A stretch of 64,000 bases of DNA, from the NCBI RefSeq assembly GCF_009223885.1, contig NZ_CP045144.1:620001-684000 (forward strand), written 5' to 3'. The DNA is from Ancylobacter sp. TS-1. GTDB taxonomy: Bacteria > Pseudomonadota > Alphaproteobacteria > Rhizobiales > Xanthobacteraceae. The position numbers and the translations under genes were made by a program. The notes under the pieces are model-generated. The model saw nothing but the letters and a program-made list of their open reading frames with translations, ran no database searches and had not been told where the DNA came from. Positions 20,346 to 29,224 of the stretch are shown one piece after another. Position 1 is the stretch's first letter; the number at the start of each line of letters is the position of its first letter.

Positions 20346-21641
20346 TCACGGTTCGTCGTCGGCCCGGGTGCCGGCATGGCGGAACGGCCCGAGTTCGCTC
20401 AGTTCCTCGCCCGTCTCGGCGATGTAGCGGCGCTCGCGCTCGAGATAATGGGCGACGGCGGCGCGGAACTGCGGATCGGCGATGTAGTGCGCCGAGTGCG
20501 TCGTGACCGGCATGTAGCCGCGCGCCAGCTTGTGCTCGCCCTGCGCGCCGGCCTCCACGGTCGAGAGACCGCGCGCGATGGCGAAGTCGATGGCCTGATG
20601 GTAGCAGACCTCGAAATGCAGGAACGGATGGTGCTCGATCGCGCCCCAGTGCCGGCCATAAAGCGTATCCGCGCCGATGAAGTTGATGGCGCCGGCGATC
20701 CAGCGTCCGCCACGCTTGGCCATGACGAGAAGGATGCGGTCCGCCATCCGCTCGCCGATCAGGCGGTAGAAGTCGCGGTTGAGATAGGGGCGGCCCCATT
20801 TGCGCGAGCCGGTCTCCATGTAGAAGGCGAAGAAGGCGTCCCACACCTCTTCCGTCAGATCGGCGCCGGTGAGCGCGTGGACGGTGATTCCGTTATCCAG
20901 TGCCTCGCGCCGCTCGCGCCGTATCTGCTTGCGCTTGCGCGAGGCGAGATCGCCGAGGAACGCCTCGAAATCGTCGTAGCCGCGATTGTGCCAGTGGAAC
21001 TGCTGGTCGGTGCGCGGCAGGAAGCCTTCCGCTTCCAGCGCCTGCGCATCGGCGTCGGTCAGGAAGGTGGCGTGAACCGAGGAGACCTGGCGCAGCCCGG
21101 CCAGCGCCACGAGGCCGCCGGCCAGCGCTGCGCGCACCGTCGCCGCGTCGGCGCCGGGCGCGGCCAGCAGGCGAGGGCCGGTTGCGGGGGTGAACGGCAC
21201 CGCCACCTGGAGCTTGGGGTAATAGCGCCCGCCGGCACGCTCGAAGGCTTCCGCCCAGCCATGGTCGAACACGTATTCGCCCTGCGAATGCGACTTGAGA
21301 TAGGCGGGGCAGACGCCGACGATGCGGCCTTCGGGGTCTTCCAGAACGAGGTGCTGCGGCAGCCATCCGGTCTGCGCCGACACCGCGCCGGACTCTTCCA
21401 GCGCGGAGAGAAAGGCGTGGCTGACGAAGGGATTGGCAGGGCGCTGCTGAACCGCCGCGCAACCCGCCTCAGGCACCGCGCGATGTTGTTCACGCACGGC
21501 GCGAACTTCATCTATCAAAGGCTTAGGGGGAGTTTCTGATGTAGGGTGCGAGGCGCCGGGGTTGGCGCAGCCATCCCAGGCATCGGGCGACAGCGCGCGG
21601 ATTTCGCTCTCGACGCGGAGGCGGAAATTCTCGTCAGGCAT
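20346..21641 (-). CDS. GNAT-fold N-acyltransferase (COG3146/DUF482 type)
   Basis: A 431-residue protein. After an unusual 60-residue N-terminal region it follows the COG3146 family pattern. It has N-P-F-V-S-H-A-F-L-S-A-L-E near residue 71, Y-V-F-D-H-G-W-A in the first half, a basic S-R-K-R-K-Q-I-R-R-E-R segment, and V-E-A-G-A-Q-G-E-H-K-L near the C-terminus. These resemble the FemXAB/GNAT-like aminoacyl and acyl transferases; the substrate is not known. The ATG at 21641 is chosen over an upstream one whose extension is antisense-like. Confidence 0.78.
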   Translation of the reverse strand: MPDENFRLRVESEIRALSPDAWDGCANPGASHPTSETPPKPLIDEVRAVREQHRAVPEAGCAAVQQRPANPFVSHAFLSALEESGAVSAQTGWLPQHLVLEDPEGRIVGVCPAYLKSHSQGEYVFDHGWAEAFERAGGRYYPKLQVAVPFTPATGPRLLAAPGADAATVRAALAGGLVALAGLRQVSSVHATFLTDADAQALEAEGFLPRTDQQFHWHNRGYDDFEAFLGDLASRKRKQIRRERREALDNGITVHALTGADLTEEVWDAFFAFYMETGSRKWGRPYLNRDFYRLIGERMADRILLVMAKRGGRWIAGAINFIGADTLYGRHWGAIEHHPFLHFEVCYHQAIDFAIARGLSTVEAGAQGEHKLARGYMPVTTHSAHYIADPQFRAAVAHYLERERRYIAETGEELSELGPFRHAGTRADDEP

Positions 21642-21748
21642 GGATGAGGCTCGGCGGGACGGCGGGAACGATGGGCCCAATGTGCGCGTCCCCGATGCCG
21701 AGCGGAAGGGTGCTCACGCGATCGCGACGGCAGAGGCGCCGGCCCGGC

Positions 21749-22507
21749 TCAGGGCAGGAAGCCCTCGAAGATCATCTGGTCGGCATGCCGCGCGGCAACC
21801 GCGCGGTCCTCGGGCGTACGCACCGTCCAGGTCAGCAGCGGCAGCGCGACGGCGTGGCGGGCCAGCGAGACTGCCGTCGACGGCAGCTCCCGGACGTAAT
21901 GGGCCACGAAATCCGGCCGCGTGCGCGGGAAATGCAGCAGGTTGCCCCAGGCGAACTTGGTCGCGGGGGAAAGGAAATCCCATTCGGGATCGTCGTAGCG
22001 GTGTTCCATGGTGATGCCGCGCGGGATGTGCGGGGCGAGGCGGCGCACCGCCGCGACGAGATCGGGATCGAACGACATCAGCGCCGCCGGCCCGTCATAG
22101 CCGGCCAATATCTCGGCGGCGCGGGCGGCGACGGCGGTGTCGCCGTCGAAGCGGCTTTTCAGCTCGATGACCAGCGGCACCCGCCCGCCGACGCGGGCGA
22201 GAAGCTCGCCCAGCGTCATCATGCGGTCGCCGGTGTCGCGCAGGTCGAGCGCCTTGAGCGCGGCGGCGGTCAGCGCCGCCGCCGGCCCGGTGGCGGTGGT
22301 CAGCCGCTCCAGCGTGTCGTCATGGAACACCAGCGCCTCGCCATCGGCGGAAAGCTGGATGTCGACCTCGATGGCGTAGCCGCGCGCCAGCGCCGCATCC
22401 ACGGCGGACGGCGTGTTCTCGATCACGCCGCGCGCGGCATCGTGCAGCGCGCGGTGGGCGACCGGGCACGCCGTCAGCCAGGCGGGAGCGTTGGGCTGGA
22501 GCACCAT
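21749..22507 (-). CDS. glycerophosphodiester phosphodiesterase
   Basis: A 252-residue GDPD TIM-barrel enzyme that cleaves glycerophosphodiesters to glycerol-3-phosphate and an alcohol. The catalytic elements are A-H-R near residue 19, E-N-T, E-V-D-I and H-D-D. No signal peptide is visible, so it is cytoplasmic. The RidA gene ends 8 bases upstream on the same strand, so they form an operon. Confidence 0.9.
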   Translation of the reverse strand: MVLQPNAPAWLTACPVAHRALHDAARGVIENTPSAVDAALARGYAIEVDIQLSADGEALVFHDDTLERLTTATGPAAALTAAALKALDLRDTGDRMMTLGELLARVGGRVPLVIELKSRFDGDTAVAARAAEILAGYDGPAALMSFDPDLVAAVRRLAPHIPRGITMEHRYDDPEWDFLSPATKFAWGNLLHFPRTRPDFVAHYVRELPSTAVSLARHAVALPLLTWTVRTPEDRAVAARHADQMIFEGFLP

Positions 22508-22515
22508 GGACGGTC

Positions 22516-22977
22516 TCAGGCGAACTCGACGACCGCCTCGACCTCGACGCTGACATTGAACGGCAGCGCCGCCACGCCGACCGCCGAGCGCGCGTGCCGG
22601 CCGGCATCGCCGAACACCTCGACGAACAGGTCCGAGGCGCCGTTGACGACCTTGGGCTGGTCGGTGAAGTCAGGGGCGGAATTGACGAAGCCAACCAGCT
22701 TCACCACCCGCTTCACCCGGTCGAGATCGCCGAGCGCCGCCTTCATCTGGGCGATCAGGTTGATGCCGCACTGGCGCGCGGCGGCGCGGCCGGCCTCGAT
22801 ATCGGCCTCGCTGTTGAGCTTGCCGGCCATGAACTTGCCGTCGGCCACCGAGATCTGGCCGGAGATCCACAACAGATTGCCGCTGGTGACTGTCGGCACA
22901 TAGTTCGCCGCCGGCGCGGTGGCGGCGGGTATGACGATGCCGAGGGCCGCGAGCTTGGCGTCAACCGTTCCAGACAT
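22516..22977 (-). CDS. RidA family protein
   Basis: A 153-residue member of the RidA/YjgF superfamily, enamine/imine deaminases that remove reactive 2-aminoacrylate intermediates. The N-terminal P-T-V-T-S-G-N-L-L-W-I-S-G-Q and the C-terminal V-E-V-E-A-V-V-E-F strand are family features. The usual catalytic Arg context near R-H-A-R-S-A-V-G-V-A is present. At 153 residues it is longer than RidA itself and matches the related larger subgroup. It is transcribed with the GDPD gene. Confidence 0.88.
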   Translation of the reverse strand: MSGTVDAKLAALGIVIPAATAPAANYVPTVTSGNLLWISGQISVADGKFMAGKLNSEADIEAGRAAARQCGINLIAQMKAALGDLDRVKRVVKLVGFVNSAPDFTDQPKVVNGASDLFVEVFGDAGRHARSAVGVAALPFNVSVEVEAVVEFA

Positions 22978-23123
22978 GGGGTTCTCCTGCTATCGTGCTG
23001 ATTGTGTGCCGGCGTGCGTCGGACGGCGCCCGTCCCGCTATCGCCACTTTCGAAGGGTGATGTTTGGCGGATCGGTTCGCTGTTCGCAAGCCGCGTGTGG
23101 GGCCTCCCGGGAGCCGAGTGACT

Positions 23124-23942
23124 ATGCCTTTCGTCCGATCCTCAAGTGCCGTCGCCGCCCTTGTCCTGCTCTCCGGCTCGGCCCTGCCGGCCGCCGCCAT
23201 CCAATTGACGCCGCACCGGGCGACCTACGAGATTTCCCTGGACGGCACCAAGCCGGCCAACCGGGTCGCGGGCGCCGAGGGGCGGATCGTCTACGAAATG
23301 CGCGGCAACCCCTGCGCGGGTTACTCGGTGCAGCTACGCCAGAACACGGATCTTCTGACCGAGGGCGGACGGGTCAACAGCGCGGTCTCGACCGCGACCT
23401 GGGAGGATGGCGAGGGCAATGCCTATCGTTTCCGCGTCACCAACACGCTGAATGGCGAGACGCCCGACGAGGCCGACGGCGTGGCCGAGCGCCGGGACGG
23501 CCGGCTGGTGGTCAAGGCGACCAAGCCGGAGCAGGACGAGCGCCAGCTCGGCTCCAACATCATGCTGCCGACCCAGCACGTGCTGCGCCTGATCGCCGCC
23601 GCCGAAAAGGGCGACTCGGTGCTCGACGCCAAGGTCTTCGACGGCTCGCCGGACGCCAAGAAGGTCTATGACACGCTCTCGGTGATCGGGCGCGGTGTGA
23701 GCGACGCGAAGGGGCTGGAAGACGCGGCCACCACCGCCGACCTGGCCGGCCGCACCCGCTATCCGGTGACGATCAGCTATTACGAGCGCGGCGCCACCAG
23801 CCAGACGCCGGACTACATCATCAGCTTCGACATGTTCGACAACGGCGTGAGCCGGAACCTGAAGCTGGACTATGGCGAGTTCGCCCTGCGTGGGAAGCTC
23901 ACTTCCTACGAGGCGCTGCCGAAGGAAGAGTGCGCGAAGTAG
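23124..23942 (+). CDS. eipB: EipB-like periplasmic cell-envelope integrity protein (DUF1849)
   Basis: A 272-residue protein with a signal peptide (1 to about 24) and the DUF1849 sequence pattern starting L-T-P-H-R-A-T-Y-E-I-S-L. In Brucella, EipB is a periplasmic beta-spiral protein needed for envelope integrity, with an internal disulfide between a Cys in the first quarter and one at the extreme C-terminus. Here C64 and C270 occupy these positions. The 3' end overlaps the 3' end of dinB by 44 bases, so the C-terminal Cys codon lies in the overlap. The ATG at 23124 is chosen as the start of the signal peptide. Confidence 0.88.
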   Translation: MPFVRSSSAVAALVLLSGSALPAAAIQLTPHRATYEISLDGTKPANRVAGAEGRIVYEMRGNPCAGYSVQLRQNTDLLTEGGRVNSAVSTATWEDGEGNAYRFRVTNTLNGETPDEADGVAERRDGRLVVKATKPEQDERQLGSNIMLPTQHVLRLIAAAEKGDSVLDAKVFDGSPDAKKVYDTLSVIGRGVSDAKGLEDAATTADLAGRTRYPVTISYYERGATSQTPDYIISFDMFDNGVSRNLKLDYGEFALRGKLTSYEALPKEECAK

Positions 23943-25278
23943 GCGCGCCCGTATCGTCGGGAGCCGAGGTCTCGTCCGGCTGGTTGCGGTGCGGCTGCTC
24001 GGCGCCGCGCCGTCGCGGGGCGTCGAGCGCGATCCCCCGGTCGATGATCTCCTTGCCGAAGCGCGCGCGCAGCGTGTCGGTGGCGAGTTCGGCCAGCCCG
24101 CGCTTGGTCGCCTGCGTGTCGATCAGGTCGGCGGGGTCGGCGAGGGCCGGATCGCTCAGCTCCGAGACCCCGACGCCGATCAGCCGGAAGTGCCGCCCGT
24201 CCGCCTCCCGCGCCAGCAATTCGCGGGCATGGTCGAAAATGCGGTGGGCGAGGCGGGTCGGGTCCTCCAGCGAGCGCGCGCGGGTGATGAGGCGGAAATC
24301 GGAGGTCTTCAGCTTGAGCGTCACCGTGCGGCCGGCGAACCCCGCCGCCTTGAGGCGGTCGGAGAGCTTGCGCGTCAGCCGGTAAAGCTCCTGCTCCAGC
24401 GCGCGGAAATCGGCGATGTCGGTGTCGAAGGTGGTCTCCGTCGAGACGCTCTTGGTTTCGCGCTCGGGATTGACCGGCCGGTCGTCGATGCCGCGCGCGA
24501 GGCGGGCGAGGCGCAGCCCCTCATTGCCGAAGCGCCGCATGAGCGTCACCTCGTCCGCTGCCTGAAGGTCGGCGATCAGCCGGAAGCCCTCGCGGGCGAG
24601 GCGCTCCTGGGTCGCCTTGCCGACACCCCAGATGGTGCCGACGCTGCGCGGGGCGAGAAAGGCGACGGCTTCCGCACCGCCGATGACGGCGAAGCCGCGC
24701 GGCTTGTCGAGTTCCGAGGCGATCTTGGCGAGAAACTTGTTCGGCGCCAGCCCCACCGAGATGGTCACGCCGATCTCGGCCTCGATGGACCGCGCCAGCC
24801 GGGCGAGCGCGCGGGCGGGGCTCACGCCGTGCAGGCGCTCCGTGCCGGCAAGATCCAGGAATGCCTCGTCGATGGAGAGCGGCTCGACCAGGGGCGTCAG
24901 GCTGAGGAAACGTTCCCGGATCTGGCGGCCGACGGCGACGTATTTCGCCATGTTGGGCTTCACCACCACCGCTTCGGGACACAGCGCCAGTGCCTTGAAC
25001 ATCGGCATGGCCGAGCGCACGCCCTTCACGCGGGCGAGGTAGCAGGCGGTCGAGACCACGCCGCGCTTACCGCCGCCGATGATGACCGGCACATCGCGCA
25101 GGGACGGGTCGTCGCGCTTCTCCACCGCCGCGTAGAAGGCGTCGCAGTCGATATGGGCGACGTGGAGCGCGTTCAGCTCGATGTGACGCAGCACGCGCGG
25201 GCTGCCGCAATGCAGGCAGCGCGGCGCCTCGCCCGCATCATTCAGGCAGTCGCGGCAGAAGGCCGGAAGCCGTGGCAT
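23899..25278 (-). CDS. dinB: DNA polymerase IV (Y family) with N-terminal zinc-ribbon
   Basis: A 459-residue translesion polymerase. Residues 8-24 contain C-x2-C-x9-C-x2-C, a zinc-ribbon extension absent from E. coli DinB. The catalytic palm follows with D-C-D-A-F-Y-A-A-V-E (metal-binding Asp, steric gate Phe/Tyr) and L-S-I-D-E-A-F-L-D. The little-finger domain covers residues about 270-390. The last 60 residues are low complexity (Pro/Ala/Arg), partly because they share DNA with eipB. It has no adjacent imuA or dnaE2. Confidence 0.93.
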   Translation of the reverse strand: MPRLPAFCRDCLNDAGEAPRCLHCGSPRVLRHIELNALHVAHIDCDAFYAAVEKRDDPSLRDVPVIIGGGKRGVVSTACYLARVKGVRSAMPMFKALALCPEAVVVKPNMAKYVAVGRQIRERFLSLTPLVEPLSIDEAFLDLAGTERLHGVSPARALARLARSIEAEIGVTISVGLAPNKFLAKIASELDKPRGFAVIGGAEAVAFLAPRSVGTIWGVGKATQERLAREGFRLIADLQAADEVTLMRRFGNEGLRLARLARGIDDRPVNPERETKSVSTETTFDTDIADFRALEQELYRLTRKLSDRLKAAGFAGRTVTLKLKTSDFRLITRARSLEDPTRLAHRIFDHARELLAREADGRHFRLIGVGVSELSDPALADPADLIDTQATKRGLAELATDTLRARFGKEIIDRGIALDAPRRRGAEQPHRNQPDETSAPDDTGAPTSRTLPSAAPRRK

Positions 25279-25302
25279 GGCCGCTCTCCGAAGAGGCTCG
25301 CC

Positions 25303-25611
25303 TCAGTCCTCGCCAATCCCGGCGTGGGCGAGGATCTCGCGCGCCGCCACGACATGGCCGGGGTCGATCCCGGCTTCGCCGGCATAGGAGACCAGCAGGT
25401 CCTGGCGGTTGATCAGGTAGTCGAGCAACGCCACATGAAACGCCGTCGAGCCTGCCACGCCGCGCAGATCCGCCGGCGACAGGCCGCTCTCCGCGAGGAA
25501 GGGGCCGATCCTTTCGGGGTCGCCGGCGAGAAAGCCGAGCGCGCCGAGGCCAACCTCGCGGGCGGCCTCGATGGTGGACAGGGAGCGGGAGCGGGTAGGG
25601 CGGCTTCTCAT
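25303..25611 (-). CDS. DUF3572 family protein
   Basis: A 102-residue helical protein with the DUF3572 pattern A-L-G-F-L-A-G-D-P-E-R-I-G-P-F-L, then L-S-P-A-D-L-R and L-D-Y-L-I-N-R-Q-D-L-L. It is an alphaproteobacterial family of unknown function, usually found beside divK, as here. It lies 24 bases upstream of dinB on the same strand. Confidence 0.85.
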   Translation of the reverse strand: MRSRPTRSRSLSTIEAAREVGLGALGFLAGDPERIGPFLAESGLSPADLRGVAGSTAFHVALLDYLINRQDLLVSYAGEAGIDPGHVVAAREILAHAGIGED

Positions 25612-25718
25612 TTCCGGTTCCGTAAGGAATGCACGCGTAAAGCTAACCTATCGGCGGCGGATGCGTGAGCGAATCCGCCCACAGTCCCGCTGCCGTCGAT
25701 CCGAGGATCCAGCGACCG

Positions 25719-26090
25719 ATGCCCAAGACCATTCTGATCGTTGAGGATAACGAGCTTAACATGAAGCTCTTCAACGATCTGCTCGAAGCGCATGGCTACA
25801 GCACGGTCGGCACCCGCAACGGCATCGATGTGCTGGGGCTCGCGCGCCGCCACCGGCCTGATCTGATCCTGATGGACATCCAGCTTCCCGAAGTGTCGGG
25901 CCTCGACGTCACCCGGGCGCTGAAGGCGGACCCGGAGCTGAAGTCGATCCCGGTCATCGCGGTGACGGCCTTCGCCATGAAGGGCGACGAGGAACGCATC
26001 CGCGAGGGCGGCTGCGAGGCCTATCTGTCCAAGCCCATCTCGGTCGGCAAGTTCCTCGAAACGGTCCGGCAGTTCGTCCCGGTCGGCTGA
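25719..26090 (+). CDS. divK: single-domain response regulator DivK
   Basis: A 123-residue receiver domain with no output domain. The acidic pair is E9-D10, the phospho-acceptor is D53 in L-M-D-I-Q-L-P, followed by a T/A pair and a K near residue 105. Start [18 protein letters not shown] is essentially the DivK consensus. In alphaproteobacteria DivK controls DivJ/PleC and, through DivL-CckA, CtrA and cell-cycle asymmetry. The ATG at 25719 is used; an upstream in-frame ATG at 25665 gives an implausible polar extension. It is divergent from DUF3572. Confidence 0.93.
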   Translation: MPKTILIVEDNELNMKLFNDLLEAHGYSTVGTRNGIDVLGLARRHRPDLILMDIQLPEVSGLDVTRALKADPELKSIPVIAVTAFAMKGDEERIREGGCEAYLSKPISVGKFLETVRQFVPVG

Positions 26091-26403
26091 CCCGTCCGCC
26101 CGGCGAATCGCCACCATCGCCCCCACAATCCGTTTGCTTTCCGGAAGGGTTGCGATAGCTTTTCGGGCGGGTAACCGCTTGCCCTACGGAATGCTCGGGT
26201 CCGCCGCATCTCCTGGGCCCGTGGGGTTGGTCGGCGGGCGATGGCTGCGGAAGGCCTCTCCGCTTATCGTCCGCCGATTCCATTCCTCCGCAAGATCCCG
26301 AAATCCTTGTCCGCAAACACGAACCGGCCGGAAACGAAAAAAGGCGCCTTGCGGCGCCTTTCGCGTCTTCCGGGCCGGGCGTGCCGGCCGGCGTCGGCTC
26401 AGA
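26091..26403. other. 313-base gap between divK and rpmG
   Basis: No gene can be supported. In many Hyphomicrobiales and in Caulobacter, pleD occupies this position after divK, but no GGDEF or receiver fragments are visible here in any frame. The right end holds the rpmG terminator (separate entry). Confidence 0.6.
26337..26360 (-). terminator. intrinsic terminator of rpmG
   Basis: Read leftward, AAGGCGCC and GGCGCCTT pair around GCAA and are followed by six Ts. A classical terminator 44 bases after the rpmG stop. Confidence 0.9.
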
Positions 26404-26571
26404 TCACTTGATCTTGCCTTCGCGGAACTCGACGTGCTTCTTCGCGACCGGATCGTACTTCTTGACGACCAGCTTGTCGGTCATGGTGCGCGAGTTCTTC
26501 TTCGTCACGTAAAAGAAGCCGGTGTCGGCGCTCGACACGAGCTTGATCTTGATGGTCGTTGCCTTGGCCAT
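26404..26571 (-). CDS. rpmG: 50S ribosomal protein L33
   Basis: A 55-residue bL33 starting [15 protein letters not shown] and ending [12 protein letters not shown]. It has no cysteines, so it is the zinc-free form. It is monocistronic, with its own terminator. Confidence 0.98.
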   Translation of the reverse strand: MAKATTIKIKLVSSADTGFFYVTKKNSRTMTDKLVVKKYDPVAKKHVEFREGKIK

Positions 26572-26701
26572 GACCGGGTCTCCTGGGAGCGTGGCATTCG
26601 AACGTGGCCCGCCACGCCGAAGAAATCATGATCGCGCGGCATCTCTGCCGCTCGTTGGCGTCCGTATCCGTGATCGGCGCGCGAATGTCAAGGAACGCCG
26701 C

Positions 26702-27868
26702 TCAGCGATCGCGCCAAATCTGCCCGGCGACCACCAGTACATAGACCAGCAGGAACGCGCCGATCGACCAGGCGAAGCCGTGCGGTTCCAGGATCTGCAT
26801 GCCGCCGCCTACCGCCGTCGGCCCGACGGTGAGGCCGATGGAATAGAGCATGACGAAGGCGGCGTTGGCGGTGGCGAGAGCGGCGCCGTTGAAGCGGGCG
26901 CCGAGCAAAGCGAGGCCGACCGTGTACAGGCCGGCAACGATTCCCGTGGTGAGAAACACCGTCATCCACATCGCCCAGCCGTCGATGGCCAGATGTGGAA
27001 TCAGGAACGAGCCGACCACGCCGATGCTGCCGCAGACGAGCAGCAGCCGGCGCCGGTCGACGCGGTCGCTCAGCAGCCCGAGCGGAAGCTGCAACCCGAC
27101 ATTGCCCAGCTCGGCAATGGTAAGCAGCAGCGCGGCCTGTCCCTCGTCGAGCCCGCGCCGCAGGCCGTAGAGCGGCAGGAAGTTGATCATGCCGGTTTCC
27201 ACCGCGCCGAAGATGAAGGCGGCGAGCGTGGCCGCCGGCGCAACCAGCATCAGCGCCCAGACGCCGCCCGAGCTTTCCTTCTCGATGGCCGGTGCCCCTG
27301 CGGCCCCGATCATCACCGGGACGGCCGCGAGGGCGAACAGGGCGGCGCCCACCAGATAGGGCGCCCAGCCATGCGTGCCGACGAGGCTCAGCACCGCCGG
27401 CCCGCCGGCGAAGCCCATGGACAGCACGGTTCCGTAGATGCCGATGACGAGGCCGCGCCGGTCGTTGGGGGCCGCCGCGTTGATCCAGAACTCGCTGACC
27501 ACGAACAGCACGCACAGCGCCGCGCCGAAGATGAAGCGCAGCGGGAACCAGAGCGCGAACGATTCCGTGACCTTGAACGCCAGCAGGCTCGCCGCCGCGC
27601 TGAGGATGGCGGCGAACAGCAGCGGCCCCGCGCCGAGCCGCCGCACGAGATTCGGCAGGAAGGGGGCGACCGCGATGGTGGCGATGCCGCCCATCGCGGT
27701 GTTGATGCCGATCCAGGTGCTGGAGATGCCGCGATCGTGCAGTTCGAAGGCGAGCAGGGGGATGGACAGCGCGAGGCCGAACCCGACCGCGGATATGGCG
27801 CCGATGGCCGCGGCGATGGACGCGATGTTCGTGCCGCTGCGGGCGGCGGGGGCATGCATGACGGTCAC
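26702..27868 (-). CDS. MFS transporter
   Basis: A 388-residue, 12-helix major facilitator protein resembling YcaD/UMF2-type transporters: the conserved G-I-N-T-A-M-G-G-I-A loop, the R-F-I-F-G-A-A-L-C-V-L-F-V-V-S-E-F-W segment and L-S-D-R-V-D-R-R between helices 8 and 9. Substrate unknown. It lies 130 bases upstream of rpmG on the same strand. Confidence 0.82.
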   Translation of the reverse strand: MTVMHAPAARSGTNIASIAAAIGAISAVGFGLALSIPLLAFELHDRGISSTWIGINTAMGGIATIAVAPFLPNLVRRLGAGPLLFAAILSAAASLLAFKVTESFALWFPLRFIFGAALCVLFVVSEFWINAAAPNDRRGLVIGIYGTVLSMGFAGGPAVLSLVGTHGWAPYLVGAALFALAAVPVMIGAAGAPAIEKESSGGVWALMLVAPAATLAAFIFGAVETGMINFLPLYGLRRGLDEGQAALLLTIAELGNVGLQLPLGLLSDRVDRRRLLLVCGSIGVVGSFLIPHLAIDGWAMWMTVFLTTGIVAGLYTVGLALLGARFNGAALATANAAFVMLYSIGLTVGPTAVGGGMQILEPHGFAWSIGAFLLVYVLVVAGQIWRDR

Positions 27869-27993
27869 CCGGACTGCCGGGACGGAAAGTCCCGGGCCGA
27901 TGCCTCTAGCCGATGGGTGGCGAAAGTCGAATGACTTTTGGCAATGGCAACATGACGGACCCTTCTCGATGCGCCCGCATCGTCAGGTCGCGC

Positions 27994-28734
27994 TCAGGCC
28001 AGCGCCTCGCGGAACACGCGGCCGCGCCGCGTGAAGTAGAACGGCACCGGCTGCCACGGCCGGTTGCCGCCCTTCAGCCGGGCGTCGATCTCCTCGATCA
28101 TCGCCGCCGTTATGTGCGGCACAGGCGCCTTCCGCGCCTCGTCGAGCGTGAACCAGCCAGCCTCGACGAACTCGGCGTCCGGCCCGACGATGCCCTCCAC
28201 CGTGTGGGCGACGTTGGAGACGTCCGCCATGAAGAAGCGGGTGTCGAAGCGGCGGGACAGGCGCGGCGGCGTGACGGCGCGGGCGACGAAGGTCAGCGCC
28301 TCGAGATTGGGGAACAGGCCCGCCTCGGCGAAGGCGCTCCATGCCACGGGCAGGCGCTCGGGCGTGCCGGCCTCGCGCGTGCCGATCAGCAGCCCGGTTT
28401 CCTCGAAGGTCTCGCGTATGGCGGCGAGCGCCAGCGCCCGCGCGCGGGCGGCGCTGGGCCGGGTGACGCGGGCGAGCAGGCGGCGCTCGCTCTCCGCGTC
28501 GAGCATGCCGTAGACGGGCACGCTGCGGTCGCCGGCATCGACCCGCCCGCCCGGAAAGACGAACATGCCCGGCATGAAGCGCAGCGCGGGATTGCGCCGT
28601 CCCAGCAGCAGGCGCGGGGTGCGGCGCGAGCGGTCGACGAGGATCAGCGCGGCGGCGTCGACCGGCCGGATGACCGGATGCACCGCGTCGCGCGTCTCGA
28701 GGGCGAAGCGTTCGGAGACGTCGGTAAGGGACAT
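27994..28734 (-). CDS. NUDIX hydrolase
   Basis: A 246-residue protein. The Nudix signature is spread as G-G-R-V-D followed, after an insertion of about 40 residues, by R-E-T-F-E-E-T-G-L, the catalytic helix. This long-insert type resembles the Nudt19-like/CoA-pyrophosphatase group, but the substrate is not certain. The start at 28734 is chosen because the upstream frame is antisense-like and in DUF983. It follows rnr and DUF983 with gaps of 20 and 14 bases, so the three form an operon. Confidence 0.85.
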   Translation of the reverse strand: MSLTDVSERFALETRDAVHPVIRPVDAAALILVDRSRRTPRLLLGRRNPALRFMPGMFVFPGGRVDAGDRSVPVYGMLDAESERRLLARVTRPSAARARALALAAIRETFEETGLLIGTREAGTPERLPVAWSAFAEAGLFPNLEALTFVARAVTPPRLSRRFDTRFFMADVSNVAHTVEGIVGPDAEFVEAGWFTLDEARKAPVPHITAAMIEEIDARLKGGNRPWQPVPFYFTRRGRVFREALA

Positions 28735-28748
28735 CGAGGAAGGGGGCG

Positions 28749-29204
28749 TCAGGAGGATTTGAGGGCGGCGGGCGCGGGCGCCAGCGCCGCCTCGTCGCGG
28801 CGGCTGGGCGGCAGGTCTTCGCGTTCCGGATCGGCGGGGTCGAAGCCATGCATGCGCAGCGCCCACTGGTAGCCGATGAGCGCGCCCTTCACCGGCGGCA
28901 GCAGCGCCAGCGAGAGGATGAGCGTCAGCGGCAGCCAGACGATCAGATGGAGCCACAGCGCCGGGTGCAGCGCCATCTCCACCGCCAGCAGCAGCGGCAC
29001 GATGATGTGGCCGACAATGGTGATGACCATGTAGGGCGGGGCGTCGTCGGCGCGGTGGTGCCACATTTCCTCGCCGCAGGCGGGGCAGTGCTCGTTCACC
29101 TTCAGATAGGACGCATAGAGCGCGCCCTGGCCGCAGGCCGGGCAGCGCATGCGGAAACCGTTGACGAAGGCGGGGCCGACGGCCCGCGCGGGCAAGCTCT
29201 TCAT
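28749..29204 (-). CDS. DUF983 family zinc-ribbon membrane protein
   Basis: A 151-residue protein with two C-P-A-C-G motifs near residues 21-25 and 40-44 that would bind one zinc, followed by two strong transmembrane helices (about 58-80 and 88-107). DUF983 proteins sit in the inner membrane; function unknown. It lies between rnr and a NUDIX gene. Confidence 0.88.
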   Translation of the reverse strand: MKSLPARAVGPAFVNGFRMRCPACGQGALYASYLKVNEHCPACGEEMWHHRADDAPPYMVITIVGHIIVPLLLAVEMALHPALWLHLIVWLPLTLILSLALLPPVKGALIGYQWALRMHGFDPADPEREDLPPSRRDEAALAPAPAALKSS

Positions 29205-29224
29205 CGTGTCGCGCCTCCCGGCGC

